A stretch of DNA of 64,000 nt, taken from positions 186,001-250,000 of the forward strand of contig FMBT01000344.1 of the NCBI GenBank assembly GCA_900095095.1. The letters run 5' to 3'. Position numbers and translations under genes: made by a program. This document shows, piece by piece, positions 55,221 through 64,000 of this stretch. Within the stretch, counting starts at the first letter, position 1. Each line of letters begins with the position of its first letter. Source of the stretch: Fragilariopsis cylindrus CCMP1102 (Eukaryota; Bacillariophyta; Bacillariophyceae; Bacillariales; Bacillariaceae). Below the pieces are notes generated by a model. That model worked only from the letters and a program-made list of their open reading frames with translations, was not told where the DNA came from and did no database searches.

Positions 55221-55336
55221 AAAAATAAATATTTGAAAAAAGTGTTAAGTAGCTTAATTTAGCTTATGTTTGAGTCTTGTGGGACTCAGATCGTAGTGTT
55301 AAGTACCGTAACTACATATTTTTAGCACAGGATTTC
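55221..55336 (+). repeat. 61-base repeat, copy 2, interrupted
   Basis: The copy is split after GTGTTAAGTA. This 10-mer occurs on both sides of a 44-base insert (55242-55251 and 55296-55305), as expected for a target-site duplication. The insert contains GAGTCTTGTGGGACTC, a hairpin, related to GAATCTTGTGGGACTC at about 55188. Confidence 0.75.
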
Positions 55337-55756
55337 GCCCAGGTTTCTACGCGTTCTACTGGTGTTTTTAGCAGTTTCTGGGTTTATTTTGATTTTCTCA
55401 CCCACAAGTGAAAAAGTGAAACAACATAACCGACTCGTTTTGACTACTTAGATTAAAATAATAAAAAAGTGTTGAACTTAGTCGAATTTAGGGGTAAACG
55501 AAATAAATAATGATAGTCAGTCCCCCGCCCCTCCGCTCCCATTTAAGATTTACTCGGTTCAAGTTAAATCTTAAACTGGGTACAAGTTAAATCTTCAAAT
55601 TGACGACGAAAGGAAATTAACTTTTCAACTCAAAACGAACTCAAAAAATAAATAAATCGTAAACTGGTATGGCATGCTATAAAACCGTTCCTTCCATGAA
55701 AGAAGAAAGAAAATCAAAGTCTCTTCTTCCAGCTAGTAGTAACGTACACGTCAAAT

Positions 55757-56932
55757 ATGGTTGCAAAGCATTGCCGGTACGACGACGACGACGACGATTT
55801 GTCAGTTTGTACCATAAATTCTATTATAACAATAAAAACAACGAACGTACGATTTCCTAATATGAATGAGAATATTAAAAAACGATTATTAGTATATGAT
55901 TATGTCAAAGAACTAGATAATAAATCATTCAAACGTTTGCGAAACGAGGCACATGCAAATGCAAATACAAATTTAGATATTAGATACCATACACGAGCTA
56001 TTAAAGATAATCATTCTGCTTATTTTGATAAGGTATCCGATGCGGACGTTTGTTCACACATATTCGAGGCTATTCGTGCCCAATCAATAAATGACGATGC
56101 GAGTTTTTCTTCATCTCTCTGGAACTTAGATAATGGGGAAGAGGGTAGTGATATTTCTATGAGCCTAAAATCTGGTCAGTTCGATGACAATTGTACTGCT
56201 ACGTCTTATGGTAGTATTGCTAGTATTGGTACGATCGAATACAGTATTGGTACGATCGAAGACAGTATTGGTACGATCGAAGACAGTATTGGTACGATCG
56301 AAGACAGTATTGATTCGAAAGATTGTGTTCGGAGCTTAGGTAATGGACACAATGGCGAGAACGTCAATTCTGGGCCAAATAATCCATTGATACCATCCAA
56401 TATTGATCTGCAACAACGTCAGGTAAGTATTATAAGGGGTTGAGTTGTAAAGATATCAATTAGTTGTCTCTCAGTCCGGTTTTTCTTTTCTTTCTTTCGG
56501 CCCTCGCAGCAGCAGCATTTACCTCTTCTGTTACCTTCTGCATCCATTAGACTAGTGCAACAAAATCCTGGTGAAGGAGGACTGTCTGATATGGGTAGAG
56601 GTGGTATTGTAAATGGAGGACTGGCACCACCACAGCATAAACCAGCTTCGGTAGTTGGCACCGGGAATCCTTCTTTAACCATGTCTAGTGTCGCCAATCC
56701 TGGGATCCACACAGGAGGAGGTTTTGCTTCAAACAACCTAGACGGTAAGGGTAACACTGACAACAACAGGACGATTGTACCAGATGTCGTACAGCAACTT
56801 CAAGAAAATCAACAACGACAACAACAACTTCAGCAGCAGCAGCAGCAGCTACAGCTACAGCAGCTAAAGCTACAGCAACAACAGCAACAACAGCAACAAC
56901 AGCAACAACAATCGCAGCAATCGCAGCCGTAG
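55757..56932 (+). CDS. Unrecognised protein with heptad repeats and a poly-Gln tail
   Basis: Two exons, 55757-56422 and 56510-56932, around an 87-nt GTAAGT...CGCAG intron with a strong pyrimidine tract; the frame is kept (LQQRQ-QQHLP). The start may be 55757 (MVAKHCRYDDDDDD) or 55862 (MNENIKKRLLVYDYVKELD), the latter giving a cleaner N terminus. Residues after that are helical and charged (ELDNKSFKRLRNEAHANANT). A tandem repeat of the 21-base unit coding SIGTIED follows, about four units at 56214-56312. Exon 2 is Gly/Pro/Asn-rich and ends in a long Gln tract. No domain recognised; such tails are common in transcription and RNA regulators, but no function is claimed. Confidence 0.6.
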
Positions 56933-58462
56933 CAGCAGGATAATTCATTTGTAGCATGTCTACGACGATGCCGTAGGTAAAGAAATCAATGTGCGTACGT
57001 CTACTAACCTTCTAAATTCATTTGGTTTCAATTCCTCGCATCCTCTTCTTTTGTGCCGGCACATTTTGCCATAGCTACAATGAAATCTTTTATAGAGGGT
57101 ACTATCAGACTTACAAACTCGCATTCAACATCGCCTTCGCCATCACCATCACCATCACCATCACCATCACCATCATACACCAATAGCAAGGAATCGCTCC
57201 ACTACCACCACATCAGCAAGAAGCAGTGACCACTTTCTTTCCTTTCGATTTGAAAGGTCCTAAAACCTTCCAAATAAGTCATGCAAGTCAGAACAAGGCA
57301 CAAATAACATATTAGAACATGGCGCTTCTCTACCCACTCACTCGGTCACTTTCCGGCATTAGTAGCATTAGTCATACGCGTCGACGCAAGCCTTAGGTTT
57401 ATCCAATCAAAGACTTAACTCCTTTTTACCAAAGTATTTATCGTCATAATTCCCTTGCGTCAATATGTTCGCCTTAAGTATTTTCCTATTTATATATATA
57501 CGTTGTAATATTTTATGCATCCCTAGCAATTATACTGGACGTTAAGAGATATGTGTTACTATGTTTCGCCTAAATATAATTGACACACAGTGTTTCGTAC
57601 TACTCAATCAAAAGTAATTCGTAGATGCTTTCTCAGTGGAAGTTTATGAAGGCTGTCATTTTTCTCCTTCCTTTACTTTGCGATGCATCTCGTTGCTACT
57701 ATACTGCACATATGTTGCCACCAATGCAGTTGTTGCTACTGTGTCAGTTACTACTATTGTTGTTGCTGTTGTTGCTTTTGTTATGCAATCTAGTATTTCA
57801 TTTTATTTGAAATGAAACTATGATTTGAGTCGAAACGAAGAAATACAGCAATCCAGAAAGTATGGGAGTAATGATAGGAGTTGCTTAATGTGTTACCATC
57901 CCTGTGCAATTATTGGTACTATATCTGTTGGCATGTCTAATGTCAATCAACTTCTGCTTAATCTTAGTAAAGAAAATGTCCCTACTAGGAGCTGTCGGAG
58001 TATACATCTGTTGGATTAGTAGCATCAATCCCAACAGAATTCAATGATTAATACGCATATCTACTAGGCAGACTCAAATCTTCTCCAGTAATTCCTACAT
58101 ATCATTCTGATGTTTTTGAAGTGGTATAGTAGATCAATTAATTGGATGTTCTTATTATTGAAATTATGAACAAATAAGTAAACACTAACGAAGTACTCGG
58201 ATGAATTTCGCTCATCATTCGTACTGTATATAATATTATTCGAATTTTTTGTTGACACGGGAACACATAAAATATGTTACATTCACAGTATCTATAAGAC
58301 ACGAGACAGCCCAGTACAAGCTGGATGATCTACTTGGACCGGCACAAAAGAAGAAGAGTTTTTCATACCATCGAGCGTTTTTTTCATATCATCATCAAAT
58401 ACACTAGGACACACTAGAGACTGGTTAGCGAACGAAACCAAGAGAGCTTGCTAACGTGAACC
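56933..58462. other. Intergenic region with a CATCAC microsatellite
   Basis: A (CCATCA)n tract at about 57133-57176 lies in a 48-codon ATG frame starting 57079 (MKSFIEGTIRLTN, then Ser-Pro repeats). It could be a third exon of the upstream gene or chance. Leu-rich open frame at 57625-57810 is microsatellite translation. Nothing else called. Confidence 0.45.
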
Positions 58463-60664
58463 ATGACTACTTCCGCGGACAATAACAATGACACTGCCTT
58501 GCCAGTGTCAGATCAACCTCCAGGCCTTTCTGAAATGTTTATCAATTCAACTGATACATTAAGACAAAGAGAAATAAATCAAAAAATACCCGAAACATGG
58601 AATGATCGTCCACCGCTCTTTTTGGTTGTCTCCAAAAGACAGTCAGGGTTTCTCTGGAGACAAAAGGAAGATACCGCTATTACGGAACAAGAAGATCCCA
58701 ATCTTTTGAAGGGGGTGAGTATATTATTTGTGTACGCGACATTAATACTATACACACTATCATTACCTTCTATATTCAATAAGATGATTCTGACCGTTAT
58801 TGATCTTACCTTACCCTTGTATAAAATTGTTTCCTGTATTGATGATTTATAGATGATAAGAAAAGGAATTCCGCCATCACTTCGTTGCGCTGTTTGGTTG
58901 TCAAATATAATCCAATCATGCCGGTCTGACCAAGCTGTATCAGTTCCACACGAATATAGAACATTATCTAAGGTCCGAGTTGTAGACGGCCTTTACGATT
59001 CATTGTGGGAGCATGACGACAAAAACAATAACGGCGTCCACGTAAGATCTACTCCTTCTGCTATAGCACAAATTTCCAAACGAGATGTGAAACGAATAGT
59101 TTTTGGCAACGATGAAGTTTGGACGAAATTAGATGAAGAAAAATGTCCAGGCAACGATGCCGTAAAATTTGTTCTGTATGCCCTTCATCATTCAGTTCTT
59201 GGGGGGATAATAGACTATTGTCCGCTGTTGCCAACTTTGGTGGTTATCCTATTGGGATTCATGAGTGAATCCTATGTATTTTATGCCTGCCGAGAAATGT
59301 ACCATCATTCTGCCTGGTTCTTCGCAGGTAGTCGGTCAGAACACATAGCGACACAACGAGCATTTGCGGACGTATTGGGCCGACTTCATCCCCATACACT
59401 TGATACTATGAAAGAACAAGACGTTATAACTCAATATACGAAAGAAATATTCCAGAATTTTTTTACGAACATATTACCAGAGGAAAAAGTTCTACGCTTG
59501 ATGGATATTTATTCGTTGGAGGGAAACAAGGTTCTTTTCCGGTTTGGAGTGGCTTTGGCCGTTTTATACGGTAAAGAGTACAAAGAGCATTACATGTACG
59601 CAAGCACAGATCCAAACAAATGGTGGTTAGGATTATTTGATTATTGTCATGGTGGTGGGGATGGCCAAGGCCTTAATTTTGAAGTATTGGTAAAAAAAGC
59701 GTACGGCGTTCATGGAAGGGGGGTGCGAAAACGTTTCCGGTTTCCACGTCGACCTATTCTGGCTCGAATCATTGAAATAGAAGAAGAAAAATATCGCAAG
59801 GAAAAACTGCTACTAAGGGCTCAAAGTAACTACGACGAAAATGCTGCTGACGCTGATGGTGGAGCTGACGATGAAATCGATTTCTATTTGGATCAAATAG
59901 AACCACTTGATCTTGTTATTCCTCTCCCACCTACCGATCCCAACCGCGAACGAGTCATTCCTCGATTGGCTGCATCCAACTTTGTTCGGACAAAAATTGC
60001 TGAATGGCTTCCACTTAGTCTACGATTTACCAAGTTAGATCTTGTGTATAGTACCTCATATCACGGTCGGACACTTGAAAATCTCTACCGGTGTGTTGCT
60101 AAGTCAAGGCATACCATTTTGATTCTAGAACCCTTTGAAGATAGAGGTAAAAGGGATACAAGTAGATATTTGGTTGGAATGTACGCGTCGGAAATATGGC
60201 ATCCTTCGAGTCGGGTTTACGGAGATGGACGGTCTTTTCTGTTTCGTATCGATACTGATGACGAGAAGGGAGAATGCAATGATAATGACAATGCTGGAAA
60301 AGAAAATTCTAAGAGCTGGAAATGGCACCCCTCTGATATGCTTGATTTTGGAACATCTGCTTCGTCATTTGATAACGATGATAGTCAGTCCAATTCAATA
60401 TTCGCTAGTTTGCAATTAGCTTCGTCGACAACTGCACTTTTGGAAACCTTTCAAGTTTCGCGTAACGAATTTTTGTCTCTCGGTGGGAACGAACACGGTG
60501 GTGCTGGACTACGATTGAATGAAGATTTGACCAAGGGAGAATCCTCTTGTGCGGATGGTTTCGATAACGAACCTCTTTTACCGAAGGCTAGTGGCTTGTT
60601 CGAAATTGGCATCGTTGAAGTGTATCAATTGGTACGCCAAATGGATGGTGTACCTGTCCGTTAA
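58463..60664 (+). CDS. TBC-TLDc protein of TBC1D24/Skywalker type
   Basis: Two exons, 58463-58714 and 58853-60664, with a 138-nt GTGAGT...TATAG intron; 687 aa. TBC part: MIRKGIPPSLRCAVWLSN, an arginine-finger-like SKRDVKRIVF, then IIDYCPLLPTLVVILLGF. Most Rab-GAPs have YCQ here; Pro replaces the Gln finger, and animal TBC1D24 has a very similar FCPxLPxxVxLLL stretch. FFTNILPEEKVLRLMDIYSL and VLFRFGVALAVL complete the domain. TLDc part: VIPRLAASNFVRTKIAEWLP, LDLVYSTSYHGRTLENLY, YASEIWHPSSRVYGDGRSF, LSLGGNEHGGAGLRLNEDL, ending IGIVEVYQL, as TLDc ends. TBC1D24 acts on synaptic vesicle traffic and oxidative-stress response and binds ARF6/phosphoinositides. A membrane-traffic role is inferred. Confidence 0.88.
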
Positions 60665-61120
60665 CTAGCTACATTTAGTAGCGATGAATTATTTAAGTAT
60701 GACATAACTATTTTTCTATAAATCTTCAACACAAAGCAATCAAGGTACGGCACAACAACAACGACACCAATAGCTGTCCAACATAATACGCTAATCATAC
60801 TACTGACACAAGAAAACAATTCGATGTTAAATAAGAAATAAGGTAATCATTCATACAGCATGTAGTTTTATAATAATTTTTATGTAAGCTTTTTTTAAAA
60901 TAAAAATATACACGCGGATGATTCGTCTCTATTAAAATTCAAGAGGAAAAGTACCATGAATATATATATATATATATATATATTTACCAATACAATGAAA
61001 ATAGTAGTTGAATTAAAAACACCACGCGAAAATGAATTGAAACGAAATCGATTGGATCTTATTAATTAATCAATCGTCTCTTCTATCACTTATCTCACTT
61101 ATTCACGGTATAATCTTCTG
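60665..61120. other. Convergent 3' intergenic region
   Basis: Contains an (AT)n microsatellite at about 60959-60983. Nothing else recognised. Confidence 0.5.
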
Positions 61121-63396
61121 TTACCGATGGGTAGGATAATAGGGAACAGCTCCAGCCGATTGATTTGTAGAAGTCGTCGTAGTAGTAGGGTTGACGAAGA
61201 AGATCCTGTCGGTAGTGCAGGATATGTTGTTCTTGTTGTTGTCTTCTTTGCTGTTGATATTGCATTCTTGAATGTCCTCGAGCGGAGAAACAGAAGGACC
61301 ACCACCTGTTACGTAGGACGTCGCTGCTGTTCCTGTTGGTTGTATAGGATAATACTGTGTGCCATAGTGTGTTGGCTGTTGTTGTTGCTGTTGTTGATGA
61401 TATTGACTATGATATTGGTTCTGCTGCTGCTGCTGCTGACCGTAATTGTAACCAATTCTGCCACCGTTATTGTTATTGTTGTTGTTGGGAATGTTGGGAT
61501 AATAACACCTCCTATTAGTCCACCACCACCACCACCCCGCCGCTACTACTACCACGACCACCACCAGTTGCTTGCGAGTACCCTGCAGCCGTTACTTGTG
61601 GATTGTAGGGTGTTGGTTGTGAAACCACCATCCCAGCTCCACGTCGAAAATCAGGATCGGTCTCTTCTTGTTGTCGATTCCGGTATGTGGCCTTACTTCG
61701 AGCAGATTGTTGCTGTTGCTGCTGGCTGTGATTCTACTACGGCGTCACTACCTGTTCCCTTCATACTATTCGAGTTGATCGATGTTAACGACGATGTCGA
61801 ATTATTTTTACTGTTGTTTTTTAACGATGACGACGACTGAACAGTTGTCGAGGATAAATTATGGCTGTTGTTGGTAGTGCTGTTGCTGTTATTATTGTAA
61901 TTGTTCGTGACTCGTTGTGTGCCTCTTTCTATATCATTACAACCCCCATTTTTTGCTGGTAAGGAAACACCCGTCGTTCCCGATCCGCTATCTGTTACGT
62001 TTGAAGCAATAGCATTATTGCTCGTACCTCCGTTATTGTTGCTGATGTTGTTGATGTTACTATTACTACCGGTATTACTATTATTATGCTGTGGTTCGTT
62101 ACCACTTACTGCTTCCTCTTGTTGAAAGATCCGTGCCCGAGCTTCTGCGTACTTCTTTTCCTTATCGCTAAGAGAGTTACGAGTTTTGTTGTTGTTATTG
62201 CTGTTCTTGGACTTTCCATCCTTGTCGGAATTATTGGATACGTTGCTACTTGAGCGTTTCATAATCTTCATTTTACGAACCTTCGTACTTTTGGTATTTG
62301 TATTTGAGGAAATTCCATTAGTAGCAGCAGCAGCAGCAGCAGCGGCGGCGGCACCATTGTTAAGACTACTACTAATAACCACTGGAGTAGTAGTATCCCC
62401 AGAGGACGATACATCATTCAACGAAGAAGTAGAAGATAATCCCATTTGTTCGAGATTAGATGATAGTTGATAATTCGGATTAGTATTAGCATTCGCATTC
62501 ACATTACCAACGCCGTTGTTATTGTTGTAATTATTGTTTGTAGAATAAGAAGACGTAGTAGTAGTAGTACTAGAAGAAGGGAGTTGTTGATATTCTGACT
62601 CTTTCACGTTCATCAATCGTCGGGGTGGTAATTTCGTATCAGGTCCCTTCACTACACGAATAAGATAACAACCATACGGGTCAGTCGTATATGAATTTTC
62701 TCGTGTCATATGAAATCTATCACAAATACGATGTAATATACATCTTTGAAATGTTGTTTGTGGACGATTGGGATTATTATTAATATTGTTGTTACTGCTA
62801 CCGCCACTAATGTTGTTGTTAGGATTGTTGCTGCTGGGGATAGTGTTGCTGTTGTTGTTGTTGTTGTTGTTACCAATTCCATAATCCTGTGGTGATTGAC
62901 CGATGTAACCTAATGTGGGAGATATTACCATTGAATTGTACGGACCACCAATGTCTACGTACGAATCTTGAGGTTGTTTTTCAATAAAGTCCACCAAATT
63001 TTGTTCCAATTTCAGTAATCCAAGACGTTCTCGAGGATCTCGAAGGGCTGACATCAATGCCGAGTCGATTGCATCATCAACTATTGCCGGACCGTCGTCA
63101 TTCGAAGATCCTACTAGTTTCGTGGAGGAGGAAGTAGGAGGAGGAGGAGGAGGAGAAACGACGACTGGAGGTGTTGTCTCCTGGTTGTTTTTGCTTTCCG
63201 TGGTTGTGGATGCAGACGCCAGGACTTTGTTTTCTTTCTGATCTATCTTGACTCCCTCCTTTTGTTCTTTTGTTTTTGTGTTGTCGGCTACTTCCTCTGC
63301 CATCATTACCTTTGTTGGATTATCCATTAATGTCTCATCGTTGTTCATTTGCTCGATGGGTGCGGCCGCGGCTGGAGTAGAAAGGACGGACGTCAT
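61121..63396 (-). CDS. R3H-SUZ RNA-binding protein
   Basis: Encore/R3HDM/ARPP21-type architecture. The R3H region starts SALMSALRDPRERLGLLKLE and NLVDFIEKQPQDSYV, and after an Asn-rich insert gives TTFQRCILHRICDRFHM (R-x3-H) and YGCYLIRVVKGPDT. A SUZ motif follows: KMKIMKRSS then SLSDKEKKYAEARARIFQQE. The long frame stops at 61693, but ATYRNRQQEETDPDFRRG, a SUZ-C-like stretch, reads on in another frame from a CAG tract at about 61715. A further shift near 61500-61540 (GGT tract) leads to NNNNNNNGGRIGYNYGQQQ and ends at 61121. So the true protein is about 750 aa with two or three frame breaks, all in microsatellites. R3H binds single-stranded nucleic acid; SUZ binds RNA. A role in mRNA control is inferred. 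Confidence 0.82.
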
Positions 63397-64000
63397 TTAA
63401 TTTAGTTTAATTTCTTCTGGCTTTTCCAAGAAAATATAAATATTAATTGTGAACTTAAATTTATTGTATACAGAACAAAAGCCGAGGAGATTTTCTAATG
63501 GGGGGGGTTAAGTTTAGATTTGATTCCTTTTGTGTAGTCTGCCTTGGCAATCTAATAATACGGTAAGATAATCGGTATTGGCTTTGTGTCTCTTAACAAG
63601 ATAAATGCAAAGAACAGGTATGTTTGGCAATAAAAAAGTTGAATTTGAAAAAGAGAGAAAAAAAAAGCACGTCACATACCGCTGTGCACAACGTTGCTTT
63701 TTGTCGTCGGCTGAACTCTGTGCGAAAAGTAAGTGGTATGTTATAAGGCGTTGTAATTACTATTGTTCTATATGCCACAAATGCGACTGATGTTGGCCAC
63801 AGTTTGATGGGTTAAATGCGCGCAAAAAAACAACGCGCGGAAGCCTCTCACCTTTGAACTTGTATTTTGGAGGTGAGTTCAGCAGGGAAATTATTTGGTT
63901 ACAGAAAAACGTAGCTACAATTCGTACTAAGCGCGTGAAACCTACCATTGAACGTACTAGGAATGATACTATATAGATATAACTACTCGCTGTTCAACAA
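63397..64000. other. Upstream region of the R3H-SUZ gene to the window edge
   Basis: AT-rich with a G8 run near 63499. Short open frames on both strands (63593-63948) lack support. GCGCGC motifs occur near 63818-63840. No gene called. Confidence 0.5.

Larger units (their letters stand above)
53152..55756. other. Repeat island
   Basis: 2.6 kb without a supported gene. It contains: a 61-base repeat at 53520-53580 recurring split at 55221-55336; a direct repeat pair at about 53789-53975 and 54600-54812; an 18-bp palindrome GGCTCTCAGCTGAGAGCC at about 54018-54035; a tRNA-like pol III promoter at 54340-54401; two hairpins around GTGGGACTC at about 55190 and 55280; and (GA)n at 54983-55002. It looks like stacked small non-autonomous insertions. 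Confidence 0.6.

Noticed and set aside
57625-57810. Leu-rich membrane-like small protein
   Set aside because: Translation of a (TTG/CTG)n microsatellite; no flanking support.

Overview
The window is nuclear DNA from a diatom, or a very close photosynthetic stramenopile. Many proteins carry the bipartite presequence used to enter a complex red plastid: a signal peptide followed by an ASAF-type Phe motif, seen as ATAF, DAFAP, HAF and TASF. Other pointers are a PSxPS-repeat surface protein with Lys/Ser-rich blocks, short GT-AG introns of about 85-215 nt, AT-rich intergenic DNA full of microsatellites, and Asn/Asp/Ser/Gln homopolymers inside proteins. Lineage below diatom cannot be fixed from the sequence alone.

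Layout. 1-900: 5' part of the ribosome-assembly GTPase EFL1 (-), running off the left edge. 1.5-14.8 kb: two plastid-type paralogs of an unrecognised tandem-domain family face each other (1530-3092 + and 13388-14785 -). Between them lie SDF2 (MIR domains), a type II membrane GNSHLRQ protein, a CRAL-TRIO protein, a CNBD plus carrier-like fusion, and an inverted pair of repeats whose two halves are circularly permuted relative to each other. 16-20.5 kb: UBC/RWD-like protein, mitochondrial bL33, lumenal PsbP-domain protein. 20.6-23.9 kb: a 212-bp MITE and, 13 bp away, a 3.0-kb TA-flanked DNA transposon. 24.4-33.4 kb: Lys/Ser-rich basic protein, a palindromic repeat block, a plastid-type OTU protease, the PSxPS protein and an MDR oxidoreductase. 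33.8-50.5 kb: aldo/keto reductase (head to head with the MDR), repeat-rich spacer, TPR/EF-hand protein, plastid protein, GH18-like protein lacking its catalytic Glu, SEC24, a twin-arginine lumenal protein and a three-exon bestrophin. 50.8-64 kb: plastid NAD(P)-binding protein, a repeat island with a tRNA-like promoter, a Q-rich unknown protein, a TBC-TLDc protein of TBC1D24 type, and an R3H-SUZ RNA-binding protein.

Functional threads are plastid biology (about nine predicted plastid or lumen proteins), ER/secretory traffic (SDF2, SEC24, TBC-TLDc), surface or silica-type proteins, and RNA/ribosome biology (EFL1, bL33m, R3H-SUZ). No retrovirus-like, LTR or capsid-bearing element was recognised.

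A caution applies to the whole window. At least twelve otherwise convincing genes' internal junctions change reading frame, and nearly every break is resolved by one missing base, usually in a short A, T or G run. Conserved genes such as SEC24 are hit twice. I read this as one-base under-calling in the assembly rather than mass gene decay, so I annotate these as genes and mark the breaks. Intron coordinates come from GT-AG sites plus reading frame and protein-family continuity; none has transcript support here.
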